NCBI RefSeq assembly: GCF_030813695.1
Contig: NZ_JAUSVA010000002.1
Location: 2,604,001-2,668,000, forward strand
Direction of reading: 5' to 3'
DNA from: Kitasatospora herbaricolor
Lineage (GTDB): Bacteria; Actinomycetota; Actinomycetes; Streptomycetales; Streptomycetaceae
Length of the DNA: 64,000 nt
Part shown: piece after piece, positions 15,816-27,462 of the stretch
How the letters are laid out: each line of letters begins with the position of its first letter
How positions within the stretch are numbered: the first letter of the stretch is position 1
Translations under genes and position numbers: made by a program
Notes under the pieces: model-generated
Told to the model about the DNA's origin: nothing
Seen by the model: the letters and a program-made list of their open reading frames with translations, nothing else
Database searches by the model: none

Positions 15816-17174
15816 ATGTCGAGCAATCCCGCTGCCGAGCGGCGGCCGGGCCTCCGCGACCGGGCGAGCGGTCAGATCGTCGCCGCGGTGGCGATCGTGG
15901 CGGCCTCGATGGCGGTGCGCGGGCTGATGTTCCCCTGGGAGTCGGACGACTACCGCTACTTCCTGCACCCCTGGTTCAGCCACATCGCCGACCACGGCGG
16001 GTTCCAGGCGCTCAGCGACATCGGCTTCTCCGACTACAACGTCCCCTACCTCTACGTGCTGGCGGCGCTCAGCCACCTGCCGGTGCAGGACCTGGCCGGC
16101 ATCAAGGCCGTCTCGACCCTCTTCGACCTGCTGACGGCGTACTTCGCCTACCGGATCGTGGCGCTGCGCCACCGGGAGGGCTCCTGGCGCCCGCTGCTCG
16201 CGGGCGCGGTGGTGCTGTTCCTGCCCACCGTGACGGCCAACAGCGGCTGGTGGGGGCAGGCCGACTCGGTCTACTCCTCGTTCGTGGTCGGCGCGCTCTG
16301 GTTCGTGCTGCGGCACCGGCCCTGGTGGGCCTGCACCTTCTTCGGGATCGCACTGGCCTTCAAGCTGCAGACCGTCTTCGTGTTCCCGTTCCTGCTCGTC
16401 CTGCTGCTCACCCGCCGGGTGCCCTGGCGGGCGCTGCTGGCCGTCCCGGCGGTGTACCTCCTGCTGGACGTGCCCGCGCTGCTGGTCGGCGCCGACCTCG
16501 GGCAGCTGCTGACGGTCTACTCCCGGCAGACCGGCACCTACCAGAGCCTCTCGATGAACGCCCCGAGCGTCTACCTGCTGTTCCAGCCGGGGGACCACGC
16601 CGACGCGGTGCGCCGGGCCGGCATCCTGCTCACCGGCGCGGTGGTGCTCGCCCTGGTGGCCTGGGTGGTGCTGCGCCCGGCCGGCCGCGGGCCGCTGCGG
16701 CCCGGCGGGTGGACGCGGGACCTGACCGACACCCAGATCGTGCTGCTGGCCACCACCTCGGTGATCCTGGTGCCGTTCCTGCTGCCCTCGATGCACGAGC
16801 GGTACTTCTTCCTCGCTGACGTGCTGAGCGTGGTGGCGGCCTTCCAGCTGCCGGGCCGGCTCTGGTACCTGCCGGTGCTGGTCCAGCTGGCCTCGGCCGG
16901 CACCTACCTGCAGTACCTGGCGCACGACGCGGCCAGGTACACCAAGGTGGAGCTGTTCGGCGCCCTGATGGCCCTGGCCATGGTGGCCGTGGTGCGGGCC
17001 ACCGCCCAGGAGTTCCGGCGGACGCCCGACCGGAGCGGCGCGGGAGGCCCGGGCGGCGCAGGGGCCCCCGAGGGCGCTGCGGCCGCCTACGGCACCACGG
17101 CTGCGGACGGCACGACGGCGGGGCCGGGGCGCGGCGCCCCCGAGGGCCGGTCGCTGGCCGTCGAGCGGAGCTGA
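15816..17174 (+). CDS. Multi-spanning membrane protein, probable GT-C glycosyltransferase
   Basis: 452 residues with about 9-10 membrane segments. The first extracytoplasmic loop contains an acidic ESDDYRYF motif just after the first membrane helix, where GT-C enzymes place their catalytic acidic residue. NSGWWGQADSVYSSF, SLSMNAPSVYLLF and LPSMHERYFFL resemble polyprenyl-phosphate-sugar-dependent mannosyl/glucosyltransferases. The last 60 residues are Gly/Ala-rich. In M. tuberculosis a GT-C mannosyltransferase (MptA) occupies a similar place beside idsA2. Specificity is not readable from sequence. Confidence 0.75.
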   Translation: MSSNPAAERRPGLRDRASGQIVAAVAIVAASMAVRGLMFPWESDDYRYFLHPWFSHIADHGGFQALSDIGFSDYNVPYLYVLAALSHLPVQDLAGIKAVSTLFDLLTAYFAYRIVALRHREGSWRPLLAGAVVLFLPTVTANSGWWGQADSVYSSFVVGALWFVLRHRPWWACTFFGIALAFKLQTVFVFPFLLVLLLTRRVPWRALLAVPAVYLLLDVPALLVGADLGQLLTVYSRQTGTYQSLSMNAPSVYLLFQPGDHADAVRRAGILLTGAVVLALVAWVVLRPAGRGPLRPGGWTRDLTDTQIVLLATTSVILVPFLLPSMHERYFFLADVLSVVAAFQLPGRLWYLPVLVQLASAGTYLQYLAHDAARYTKVELFGALMALAMVAVVRATAQEFRRTPDRSGAGGPGGAGAPEGAAAAYGTTAADGTTAGPGRGAPEGRSLAVERS

Positions 17175-17199
17175 CCGGCCCGGGCCGGCGGCGGGCCGC

Positions 17200-18171
17200 T
17201 CAGCCCTGCTGCTGCCAGGTCCCCGGCTGCTGCCAGGCCCCCTGCTGGCCGTAGCCGGGCTGCTGCGGCTGCTGCTGGGGCTGCGGGGGGACCCCGTCCG
17301 CCGGCTGCTGCTGCTGCCACTGCTGCTGACCGTCCCAGCCCGGCTGCGCCTGCTGCTGGTAGCCCTGCTGCTCGTAGCCCACGGGCTGCTGCTGCCACTG
17401 CTGCTGCTGGCCGGTCTGCCCGGCGTACGGGTCCTGCTGCTGGTAGCCGTAGCCCTGGTCGTAGCCGTAGGCGGGCTGCTGCTGCCACTGCTGCTGACCG
17501 TCCCAGCCCGGCTGCGGCTGCTGCTGGTAGCCCTGCTGCTCGTAGCCCACGGGCTGCTGCTCGTACCCGGCGCCCTGCTGGTAGCCCTGCTGCTGGCCGT
17601 GCTGCTGCTGTCCGTAGAAGGCGGAGGCGTCGGCGTACACGCCGTCGGCGGCCGGCTCCTGCGGCTCGGAGGCGGCCGCCGGGCGGCCGGCCGGCCGCTC
17701 CGGACCGCCGAAGCGGACGCTGTCGTAGGAGTCGTCGTCGGGATCGAACGGAACCGCCTGGTACGCGGCCGTCTCGAAGTCCGCGATGTCGGCCTCGACC
17801 GCGCCGATCTCCCCCACCTGCTGGACGACGACGGGCTCGGCGACGTCCTCGCCGCCGGTGGCGGCGCTCAGCAGCGGCACCTTGGCCAGCGGTCCCGGCA
17901 GCTCGCCGTCGGACCTGCGCAGCGACCAGCCCCCGCGGAACCCGCGCTTGACGGACAGCGTCACGAAGACCTGGCCGACCGCGAAGAGCACCGCGCCGGC
18001 GGCGATCACCAGCACCGAGCGCACGGCCATCCCGGCGACCACGCCGAGGAAGCCGCCGAGTGCGACGGCCCGCCAGTGCAGCGGTGCGCGGTTCTGCAGC
18101 AGCAGCTCGGCGACCAGCCAGAGCGCCACCACCGCCAACGCGGCGTACAGCAGCAGGTACCCGATGCCCAT
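17200..18171 (-). CDS. Membrane protein with Gln-rich repetitive tail
   Basis: 323 residues. Two or three hydrophobic segments lie in the first 90 residues. An acidic linker (VPFDPDDDSYDSVRF) is followed by a tail, from about residue 190, made of Gln, Tyr, Pro and Gly. It contains two copies of a unit built on YEQQGYQQQ / QPGWDGQQQWQQQ (DNA repeats near 17318-17393 and 17488-17565 differ at about one base). ATG with GGAGGT ten bases upstream. Function unknown; the tail is prion-like in composition and probably cytoplasmic. Confidence 0.82.
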   Translation of the reverse strand: MGIGYLLLYAALAVVALWLVAELLLQNRAPLHWRAVALGGFLGVVAGMAVRSVLVIAAGAVLFAVGQVFVTLSVKRGFRGGWSLRRSDGELPGPLAKVPLLSAATGGEDVAEPVVVQQVGEIGAVEADIADFETAAYQAVPFDPDDDSYDSVRFGGPERPAGRPAAASEPQEPAADGVYADASAFYGQQQHGQQQGYQQGAGYEQQPVGYEQQGYQQQPQPGWDGQQQWQQQPAYGYDQGYGYQQQDPYAGQTGQQQQWQQQPVGYEQQGYQQQAQPGWDGQQQWQQQQPADGVPPQPQQQPQQPGYGQQGAWQQPGTWQQQG

Positions 18172-18277
18172 CCGCCCGCTACCTCCAGTCGCGTGCCGCG
18201 CGCCCCGCGCGTGTGCCGAGACTGTACCGGGTCATCGCGCCGCGACCCACATCGTGCGTCGCGGCGCGGGCCCGCGG

Positions 18278-19192
18278 TCAGCGCTGGTGCAGGCCGAGGT
18301 TCTGGTAGATCTCCAGCGTGGAGGTGGAGTGGTTGAGGGTGATGAAGTGCAGGCCGGGGGCGCCCTCGGCGAGCAGCCGCTCGGACATCGCGGTGGCGTG
18401 GTCGATGCCCACCGCCCGGACGGCCTGCGGGTCGTCCTCGACCGCCCGGAACCGGGCGACCAGGTCGGCCGGGAAGTCCGAGCCGCTGAGCTGCGGGAAC
18501 CGCTCCAGCTGCTTGATGTTGGTGACCGGCATGATCTCCGGGATGATCGGCACCTCGCAGCCGGCCGCCGCGACCCGGTCGCGCAGCCGCAGGTAGTCGT
18601 CGACCTCGAAGAACATCTGGGTGATCGCGTAGTCCGCGCCGGCCCGGCACTTGGCGACGAAGTGGCGGATGTCGTCGTCCCAGTTCTCCGAGCGCGGGTG
18701 CATCTGCGGGAAGGCCGCGACGCCGACGCAGAAGTCCCCGATCCCCTTGATCAGCTCGACCAGCTCGGCCGCGTAGCTGACGCCCTCGGGGTGGCGCACC
18801 CACTCGCCCATCGGGTCGCCGGGCGGGTCGCCGCGCACCGCGAGGACGTTGCGCACGCCCTGGTCCGCGTACTGGCCGATGATGTTGCGCAACTCGGCGA
18901 TCGAGTGGTCGACGGCGGTCAGGTGGGCCACCGGGGTCAGCGTGGTCTCGGTGGCGATCCGGCCGACCAGGTTCACCGTCCGGCCTCGCGAGGAGCCGCC
19001 CGCGCCGTACGTCATGCAGACGAAGTTCGGGTCGAGGGCCTCGACCCGGCGGATCGCGTCCCAGAGCCGCTTCTCGGCGGCCTCCGAGCGCGGCGGCATG
19101 AATTCGAAGGAGTAGGACCGCTTGCCCGCCGCCAGCAGTTCGCGAACGGTCAGTGCGCGGTCGGTTCTGGTGGAAGCGATGCCGAGTGCCAT
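18278..19192 (-). CDS. metF: Methylenetetrahydrofolate reductase
   Basis: FAD enzyme reducing 5,10-methylene-THF to 5-methyl-THF for methionine synthesis. 304 residues, standard length. Visible signatures: [44 protein letters not shown], the [13 protein letters not shown] segment and [16 protein letters not shown] start. It is divergent from the polyprenyl synthase gene, the same arrangement as Rv2172c and idsA2 in M. tuberculosis. No riboswitch was recognised upstream, although SAM control exists elsewhere in the window. Confidence 0.95.
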   Translation of the reverse strand: MALGIASTRTDRALTVRELLAAGKRSYSFEFMPPRSEAAEKRLWDAIRRVEALDPNFVCMTYGAGGSSRGRTVNLVGRIATETTLTPVAHLTAVDHSIAELRNIIGQYADQGVRNVLAVRGDPPGDPMGEWVRHPEGVSYAAELVELIKGIGDFCVGVAAFPQMHPRSENWDDDIRHFVAKCRAGADYAITQMFFEVDDYLRLRDRVAAAGCEVPIIPEIMPVTNIKQLERFPQLSGSDFPADLVARFRAVEDDPQAVRAVGIDHATAMSERLLAEGAPGLHFITLNHSTSTLEIYQNLGLHQR

Positions 19193-19353
19193 GCTGGCAG
19201 GTTAGCCGCCGTCCGGAGAGGCGGGACAACTCACGTCCACCGAGTGAGACACCCTTCGGACACCCGCCGCTGGGCCGTACGGGTGCTCGTACGCCCGCCC
19301 GGGAACGCCGGGCTAGGCTGGCCGGTACCCCCAGCGACTCCCGGAGCCTCATC

Positions 19354-20460
19354 GTGACCTCGTCCAGCAGCCGGCCGGCCAACCCGATCGACGTGGAGGC
19401 CGTGCGGATACGCGTCAACGGCGCCCTCGGCGAGTTCATGGACGGCCAGGCGGTCCTGCTCGGCAAGATCTCGCCCCAGCTGGGGCCCGCCGTCGACGCC
19501 CTGCGGGACTTCCTGCTGGACGGCGGCAAGCGGCTGCGCCCGGCGTTCTGCTACTGGGGCTGGCGCGGTGCGGGCGGCGGGGACGCCGACCCGGGCATCG
19601 AGCACGCGGCGGCCGCCCTGGAGCTGCTGCAGGCGAGCGCGCTGGTGCACGACGACCTGATGGACCGCAGCGACACCCGGCGCGGTGTGCCCTCCGTGCA
19701 CCGCCGCTTCGAGGCGCTGCACCGGGCCAGCGGCTGGCGCGGCGACCGCGAGCAGTTCGGGGCCTCGGCCGCCGTGCTGCTCGGCGACCTGCTGCTGATC
19801 TGGTGCGACGAGCTGTTCCTGCGCTCGGGGCTGCCCGCCGAGGCGGTGCTGCGGGCCAAGCCGGCCTTCGACCTGATGCGCACCGAGGTGATGGTCGGCC
19901 AGTACCTCGACGTGCTGGAGCCGGTCGCCGGGGACTCCACCGACGACGGGGCGCTGGACCGGGCGCAGACCGTCCTGCACTACAAGTCCGCGAAGTACAC
20001 CATCGAGCGGCCGCTCCAGGTGGGGGCGCTGCTCGCCGGGGCCTCCCCGGAGCTGGTGGCGGCGTACTCGTCCTTCGGCCTGCCGCTGGGCGAGGCCTTC
20101 CAGCTGCGGGACGACCTGCTGGGGGTCTTCGGCGACCCGGCGGTCACCGGCAAACCGGCCGGCGACGACCTGCGGGAGGGCAAGCGCACCCTGCTGGTGG
20201 CGCACGCCATGCGCGGACTGCCGGCGGCCGACGCCCGGCACCTGGACGAGCGGCTCGGCGCGCCGGACCTGGCGCCCGAGGAGGTCGTGGTGCTGCGCGA
20301 GCTGATCGGGCGCAGCGGTGCGCCCGAACGGGTGGAGAGCCGGATCGAGGAACTGATGCGGCAGTCGCTGGCGGCGCTGGAGGCGGCCCCGCTGGTGGAC
20401 CCCCGGGCCCGGGAGGTCCTGCTGGCGCTGGCCGAGGCGGCGACCGTCCGCCGCTACTGA
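19354..20460 (+). CDS. Polyprenyl (geranylgeranyl/farnesyl-type) diphosphate synthase
   Basis: Trans-prenyltransferase condensing isopentenyl diphosphate with an allylic primer. 368 residues. First Asp-rich motif DDLMD (100-104), FLLDGGKRLRPAF near the N-terminus, and the second motif DDLLG (253-257) with GKPAGDDLREGKRT. The second motif is DDxxG rather than DDxxD, as in several actinobacterial IdsA-type enzymes. Chain length is not predictable with confidence. GTG start with GGAG seven bases upstream. Confidence 0.9.
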   Translation: MTSSSSRPANPIDVEAVRIRVNGALGEFMDGQAVLLGKISPQLGPAVDALRDFLLDGGKRLRPAFCYWGWRGAGGGDADPGIEHAAAALELLQASALVHDDLMDRSDTRRGVPSVHRRFEALHRASGWRGDREQFGASAAVLLGDLLLIWCDELFLRSGLPAEAVLRAKPAFDLMRTEVMVGQYLDVLEPVAGDSTDDGALDRAQTVLHYKSAKYTIERPLQVGALLAGASPELVAAYSSFGLPLGEAFQLRDDLLGVFGDPAVTGKPAGDDLREGKRTLLVAHAMRGLPAADARHLDERLGAPDLAPEEVVVLRELIGRSGAPERVESRIEELMRQSLAALEAAPLVDPRAREVLLALAEAATVRRY

Positions 20461-20481
20461 GCGGCGGACGGGACCGGACGG

Positions 20482-20523
20482 CCGTCCCCGGGCCGCGAGG
20501 GGGCGCCCCGCGGCCCGGGACGG
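20482..20523. terminator. Bidirectional terminator between polyprenyl synthase and thiE
   Basis: Arms of 16 and 15 bases (CCGTCCCCGGGCCGCG / CGCGGCCCGGGACGG) pair with a single bulged C, between two converging genes. Confidence 0.75.
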
Positions 20524-20528
20524 CGGCC

Positions 20529-21194
20529 TCAGACCGCGCGGACCCGGTGGGCCAGCTCGGCCGCCGCGGCGGCCGGGTCGTCGGCGGCGGTGATCGCGCG
20601 GACCACCACGACCCGGCGGGCGCCGGCGGCCAGCACCTCGTCCAGGTTGCCCAGGTCGATGCCGCCGATGGCGAACCAGGGGCGGTCCGTCACCTGCTTC
20701 GCCGCGTAGGAGACCAGGCCGAGGCCCGGCGCGTGCCGGCCGGGCTTGGTCGGGGTCGGCCAGACCGGACCGGTGCAGAAGTAGTCCACGCCCGGCTCGG
20801 CCACGGCCGCGTCGACCTCGGCCTCGGCGTGACAGGAGCGGCCGATCACCACGTCCTCGCCGAGGATCGCGCGGGCGGCCCGGACCGGCAGGTCGTCCTG
20901 GCCGAGGTGCAGCACGTCCGGGCCGGCCGCGTGCGCGACGTCCGCCCGGTCGTTCACCGAGAGCAGCTTGCCGTGCCGCCGGCAGGCGTCGGCGAAGACC
21001 TCCAGGTACTCCAGCTCCTGCTTGGCCTCCAGGCCCTTGTCGCGGAGCTGGACGATGTCTACGCCGCCGCCGAGCGCGGCGTCCAGGAACTGCTCCAGGT
21101 CGCCCTGCTCGCGGCGGGCGTCGGTGCACAGGTACAGCCGCGCGTCGGCCAGCTGCGCGCGCAGCCGGCCCCCCGCCGTCAGGTCCGCCGCCAT
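20529..21194 (-). CDS. thiE: Thiamine-phosphate synthase
   Basis: Joins HMP-pyrophosphate and thiazole phosphate to give thiamine phosphate. 221 residues. Signatures: [74 protein letters not shown] and AIGGI. The ATG shares its A with the stop of the upstream Rv2175c-like gene (TGATG), so the two are translationally coupled. It faces away from the riboswitch-controlled thiO-thiS-thiG operon and shows no riboswitch of its own. Confidence 0.95.
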   Translation of the reverse strand: MAADLTAGGRLRAQLADARLYLCTDARREQGDLEQFLDAALGGGVDIVQLRDKGLEAKQELEYLEVFADACRRHGKLLSVNDRADVAHAAGPDVLHLGQDDLPVRAARAILGEDVVIGRSCHAEAEVDAAVAEPGVDYFCTGPVWPTPTKPGRHAPGLGLVSYAAKQVTDRPWFAIGGIDLGNLDEVLAAGARRVVVVRAITAADDPAAAAAELAHRVRAV

Positions 21195-21559
21195 CAGATC
21201 AGCATCGCCTGGGCGCGGCGCTTCACCTCGGTGCCCCGGTTCTCCTGCAGGGCCTGGATCGGGCTGCCGGGCAGCGACGGGTCCTCGGTGAAGAGCCACT
21301 CCAGGATCTCCGCGTCGTTGTACCCGCAGTCGCGGAGCACGGTCAGCGTGCCGGACAGGTGCTTCACCAGGCCGGGGCCGTCGATGAAGGCGGCCGGCAC
21401 CTGCAGCGACTTGTTCGGGCCGCGGCGGACGGCGATCAGGCCGCCGTTCTTGACCAGGTCGCGCACCTCGGTGACGCGGACGCCCCACTGCTCCGAGATG
21501 TCGGGCAGGTACATCCACTCGGGGACAAGGTCTTCAATCTTCGCTTCGATCTCGCTCAC
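21194..21559 (-). CDS. Rv2175c-like DNA-binding protein
   Basis: 121 residues. A winged-helix-like N-terminal part ([33 protein letters not shown]) and the C-terminal half (LHLSG-like [18 protein letters not shown]) match Rv2175c of M. tuberculosis, which is known as a DNA-binding substrate of the Ser/Thr kinase PknL. A PknL-like kinase is encoded 3.9 kb away at 25460. The GTG at 21559 is chosen because homologues begin near VSEIE; upstream codons look non-coding. Coupled to thiE by a 1-base overlap. Confidence 0.88.
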   Translation of the reverse strand: MSEIEAKIEDLVPEWMYLPDISEQWGVRVTEVRDLVKNGGLIAVRRGPNKSLQVPAAFIDGPGLVKHLSGTLTVLRDCGYNDAEILEWLFTEDPSLPGSPIQALQENRGTEVKRRAQAMLI

Positions 21560-21649
21560 GTCACCAGACTGCCACCTCGCCGGGCCGCCGCGCACCAACC
21601 GCGCCCCCCGCGGCCCGTCCGGTGACCGATCGTGACCGGCCGGGACGGC

Positions 21650-22846
21650 CTATCCGGCGAGCGCCGCCTTCAGCTGCACGGCCGGGTCGGCGGCCGGCGC
21701 CGGGTCGAGGACGGCGCCACGCTCCAGCAGCCGGCGGCCCTGGGCGAGGTCCCGCGGCCGGTCGACGGTCAGCAGGGCGCGCAGCTGCCCGCCGCGCGTC
21801 CAGAGCACCGTCCAGCTCGGGTCACCGGGCGCCCCGCGCCACAGCAGGTCGTCGCCGTCGCCGTGCCGGCCCGCGTACTGCACCATCCGCCCGAACTGCT
21901 CGGACCAGAAGTACGGCACCGGGTCGTACGGGGTGCCCAGGCCGAGCAGCGAGGCGGCGGCCGCCGCCCCGGACTGCAGCGCGTGGTCCCAGTGCTGGAC
22001 GGACAGCCGGCCGCCTCCGCGCGCGGAGGGGTAGGAGACGCAGTCGCCGGCCGCGAGGACGCCCGGCAGCGAGGTGCGCAGCCGTTCGTCCACCAGAACG
22101 GCGCCGGCCGCGTCCAGGTCGACCCCCGAACCGGCCAGCCAGCCGGTCGCCGGGCGGACACCGATGCCGACCACCACCTCGTCGGCGGCCAGCCGGGTGC
22201 CGTCGGCGAGCAGCACCTCGTGCGGGGCGACCGAGGCCACCCGCGCGCCGAGGCGCAGGTCGACGCCGGCCTCCCGGTACCAGGCGGTCATCGCGCCGCC
22301 GACCTCGGCGGGCAGCGCGCCGGGCACCGGCGTCGGGCCGGCCTCCACCACGGTGACCTCGCAGCCCAGCGCACGGGCGACGGTCGCGGTCTCGGCCCCG
22401 ATCCAGCCGGCCCCGACCAGCACGATCCGGGCTCCCGGCTGCAGCAGCGCCCGCAGTGCGAGGGCGTCGTCGACGGTCCGCAGCAGGTGCGCGCGGTCCG
22501 CGCCGGGCAGCGCGACGGGGGCGGAGCCGGTGGCGATCACCAGGCTCCCGTAGGGCACCTCACCGGCGTCGGTGTGCAGCACCCCGGGCTCCAGGCCGGT
22601 GGCCCGGCGGCCGGTGACGAGCTCGACGCCGAGCTGCTCGTAGTCGATGTCCAGGGTGGTGGCGTCGGCCTTGCCGAGCAGCACGTCCTTGGAGAGCGGC
22701 GGCCGGTCGTAGGGGGCGTGCGGTTCGTCCCCGAGCAGGACGATCCGGCCCTGCAGCCCGCCGCCGCGCAGCGCGCGCACGCACTGGGCCCCGGCCAGTC
22801 CCGCCCCGACAACGACCACCTGATCCGTGTTCCGCTGCTCTCCCAC
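21650..22846 (-). CDS. NAD(P)/FAD-dependent ferredoxin reductase-like oxidoreductase
   Basis: 398 residues with two Rossmann motifs: FAD-binding VVVGAGLAGAQCVRALR near the N-terminus and NAD(P)-binding IVLVGAGWIGAETA near residue 150. PYDRPPLSK and the C-terminal VLAAGDCVSYPS are as in rubredoxin/ferredoxin reductases of Rieske-type and P450 systems. The C-terminal reductase domain is shorter than usual. GTG start. It is divergent from the thiO operon; no ferredoxin gene adjoins it, so the redox partner is unknown. Confidence 0.88.
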   Translation of the reverse strand: MGEQRNTDQVVVVGAGLAGAQCVRALRGGGLQGRIVLLGDEPHAPYDRPPLSKDVLLGKADATTLDIDYEQLGVELVTGRRATGLEPGVLHTDAGEVPYGSLVIATGSAPVALPGADRAHLLRTVDDALALRALLQPGARIVLVGAGWIGAETATVARALGCEVTVVEAGPTPVPGALPAEVGGAMTAWYREAGVDLRLGARVASVAPHEVLLADGTRLAADEVVVGIGVRPATGWLAGSGVDLDAAGAVLVDERLRTSLPGVLAAGDCVSYPSARGGGRLSVQHWDHALQSGAAAAASLLGLGTPYDPVPYFWSEQFGRMVQYAGRHGDGDDLLWRGAPGDPSWTVLWTRGGQLRALLTVDRPRDLAQGRRLLERGAVLDPAPAADPAVQLKAALAG

Positions 22847-22961
22847 GGCGCCACCCTAGCCGGGCCGTCCGCCCCTTGTACGCGCCTTCGGCCCGGACGG
22901 CACCCGGAGTTATGGTGGGTGCACCTCGACCGGTCCGCGCCCCAGGTGCCGGGCGGTCCGT

Positions 22962-23051
22962 ACCACGGGAGCCCGGCGGACCGGGCTGAGAGGCGGGCTG
23001 GCACGGCCTGCGACCGTCCGAACCTGATCCGGGTCATTCCGGCGAAGGGAG
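22962..23051 (+). ncRNA. TPP riboswitch (THI element)
   Basis: The THI-box is clear: CACGGGAGCCC at the 5' arm, GGGCTGAGAGG (CTGAGA at 22986-22991), then GAACCTGATCCGGGTCATTC and the closing GGCGAAGGGAG. It ends 10 bases before the thiO start, so the terminal helix can cover the ribosome binding site (AGGGA). Translation-level repression by thiamine pyrophosphate is expected for thiO-thiS-thiG. Confidence 0.96.
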
Positions 23052-23061
23052 AGCAGGGACC

Positions 23062-25318
<2,257 letters not shown>

Positions 25319-25459
25319 GCAGCGGCGTTCCCCGGGGCGGGCCCCCGGGGGCGGCGTCGCGGGGGCCCTCGGCGTGGACGTGTCACAAGCCGGGCACAAG
25401 CGGCCCCGGGCGCGGTGTCCGCCCGGGACCGCCGGCGTCGGCGCCCCTACACTTCCCTG

Positions 25460-27217
25460 GTGGACATGGCACTGCACGACCCGTTGATCGGTACCCTGCT
25501 GGACGGCCGGTACCGGGTCGAGCAACGGATCGCGACCGGTGGCACGGCCACCGTCTACCGGGGCACCGACACCCGGCTGGACCGGGTGCTGGCGCTCAAG
25601 GTGATGCATCCCTCGCTGGCCGGCGACGCGGACTTCACCGACCGCCTCATCCGCGAGGCCAAGGCCGTGGCCCGGCTCTCGCACCCCAACGTGGTGAACG
25701 TCTTCGACCAGGGGGCCGACGGCGGAACGGTCTTCCTGGCCATGGAGTACGTCCCGGGCCGGACCCTGCGGGACGTGCTGCGGGACCGCGGCGCGCTGTC
25801 CGTCCGGGCCGCCCTGGACATCCTGGAGCCGGTGCTGGCGGCGCTCGGCTCCGCGCACCGCGCCGGGCTGGTCCACCGGGACGTCAAGCCGGAGAACGTC
25901 CTGATCACCGACGGCGGGCTGGTCAAGGTCGCCGACTTCGGCCTGGTCCGGCTGCTGAACGGCGCCGACGGCGCGGTCACCACCAGCACGGCGGGCGCGG
26001 TGCTCGGCACCGTCTCCTACCTGGCCCCCGAGCAGATCCGGCCGGAGGGCGCCACCGACCAGCGGGTGGACGTCTACGCGGCGGGCATCGTGCTGTACGA
26101 GATGCTCACCGGCGAGCGGCCGCACACCGGCGAGAACGCCGTCCAGGTGATCTACCGCCACCTGCACGAGGACGTGCCCGCGCCGTCCCGGGCCGTCCCC
26201 GGCATCACGCCCGGCCTGGACGCCATAGTCGCCACCGCCACCGCGCGCGACCCCGGGGCCCGCCCGTACGACGCGGTCGAGCTGCTCGCGGCCCTGCAGC
26301 GGGTGCGGCGGACCCTGACACCGGCCCAGCTGGACGCCGAGCCGCCGGCCTCCACCCGGCCCAGCCCGGCGTTCCCGACCACCGAGCCGACCTCGGTCAT
26401 CCAGCCCCCGGTGGAGCACACCAGTGTGCTGGACGTGCCGCCGGAGCTGATGGACGCGCTGCTCACCGGGCCCCGCCCGTACGACGACCCGCCGGCCGGC
26501 CGGCGGAGTCGGACCGGACGGCCGCGGCGGCCGCGCCGCTCGCGCGCGCCGCTGGTCTGGGGCGCGGTGCTGGCCGCCGTGCTGCTGCTGGTGGGCGGGG
26601 CGACGTACGCGCTGTCCGGCGCGGTCTACACGAAGGTGCCGGGCGTGCTCGGCAAGAGCCGGGCGGAGGCCGTCTCGGTGCTGGCCGGGGCGGGGCTGCA
26701 GGGCAGCTTCACCGAGGCCTGGAGCGAGACCGTCCCGGCCGGCGCGGTGATCGGCACCGACCCGGACGTCGGCCGCCGGGTCCGCAAGAGCGACCCGGTG
26801 GCGGTGACCGTCTCCCGCGGGCCGCAGCGGATCGCGGTGCCCGACCTCACCGGCAGGACCCTCGACCAGGCCCGGCAGGCGCTGGCCGCCGCCCAGCTGG
26901 CGCCGGGGACCAGCAACGAGCAGTACGACGACGTCGTGCCGCAGGGCTCGGTGATCAGCAGCTCCCCGGCCGCCGGGGAGCTGCTGCCGGTGAACGCGCC
27001 GGTGTCGCTGCTGGTCAGCAAGGGCATGGTGGCCGTCCCCGACGTGGGCGGGATGACCAAGGACGACGCCACCAAGGCGCTCACCGACGCCGGGTTCAAG
27101 GTGCAGAGCAACGGCCTGAACCTGTTCGGCACCGGCAAGGTCTCCGGGCAGAACCCGGCCCCCGGCCAGCGGCGCCCGCAGGGCACCACGGTGGTCATCA
27201 GCTTCCCGCTGATCTGA
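25460..27217 (+). CDS. Membrane Ser/Thr protein kinase with PASTA domains (PknL-like position)
   Basis: 585 residues. An N-terminal Hanks-type kinase domain shows the Gly-rich loop IATGGTATVYRG, ALKVMH lysine, HRDVKPENVL catalytic loop, VADFGLV and APEQIRPEG. A Pro/Thr-rich juxtamembrane linker and one membrane segment (about 372-395, WGAVLAAVLLLVGGATY) precede three extracytoplasmic PASTA repeats (start near VPGVLGKSRAEAV, VPDLTGRTLDQARQ, VPDVGGMTKDDATK). PASTA domains sense muropeptides or beta-lactam-like ligands. The GTG start aligns with the expected N-terminus VDMALHDPLIG. Its M. tuberculosis positional counterpart, PknL, phosphorylates Rv2175c. Confidence 0.93.
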   Translation: MDMALHDPLIGTLLDGRYRVEQRIATGGTATVYRGTDTRLDRVLALKVMHPSLAGDADFTDRLIREAKAVARLSHPNVVNVFDQGADGGTVFLAMEYVPGRTLRDVLRDRGALSVRAALDILEPVLAALGSAHRAGLVHRDVKPENVLITDGGLVKVADFGLVRLLNGADGAVTTSTAGAVLGTVSYLAPEQIRPEGATDQRVDVYAAGIVLYEMLTGERPHTGENAVQVIYRHLHEDVPAPSRAVPGITPGLDAIVATATARDPGARPYDAVELLAALQRVRRTLTPAQLDAEPPASTRPSPAFPTTEPTSVIQPPVEHTSVLDVPPELMDALLTGPRPYDDPPAGRRSRTGRPRRPRRSRAPLVWGAVLAAVLLLVGGATYALSGAVYTKVPGVLGKSRAEAVSVLAGAGLQGSFTEAWSETVPAGAVIGTDPDVGRRVRKSDPVAVTVSRGPQRIAVPDLTGRTLDQARQALAAAQLAPGTSNEQYDDVVPQGSVISSSPAAGELLPVNAPVSLLVSKGMVAVPDVGGMTKDDATKALTDAGFKVQSNGLNLFGTGKVSGQNPAPGQRRPQGTTVVISFPLI

Positions 27218-27260
27218 CCCCGGCGGGCCCGGCGAGCGGGACCGGTGACCGGGCGCGCGA

Positions 27261-27357
27261 CCGGGCCGGGCGGACGCCGGGCCGGGCCGGGCGGACGCCG
27301 GGCCGGGCCGGGCGGACGCCGGGCCGGGCCGGGCGGACGCCGGGCCGGGCCGGGCGG
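27261..27357. repeat. 21-bp GC-rich tandem repeat, about 4.5 copies
   Basis: A 21-base unit ending in GGACGCC recurs exactly (GGACGCC at 27272, 27293, 27314 and 27335) in the gap between the kinase gene and the FAD-linked oxidase gene. It reads as Pro/Gly/Ala/Arg repeats in one frame but has no start context. Probably a non-coding minisatellite. Confidence 0.8.
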
Positions 27358-27462
27358 CCAGGTCGGCCCGGCCCCGGCTTGAGGCCTCACCCGATCGGCG
27401 TAGCGTGAGAGGAAGGCCCCTGCCGGGGCTTCCCGAAAGCCGGTTCCCGAGGAGTGGTCCCC

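Noticed and set aside
27261..27357. Regular repeats that could suggest a CRISPR array
   Set aside because: Contiguous 21-base units with no unique spacers and no cas genes; a tandem repeat.
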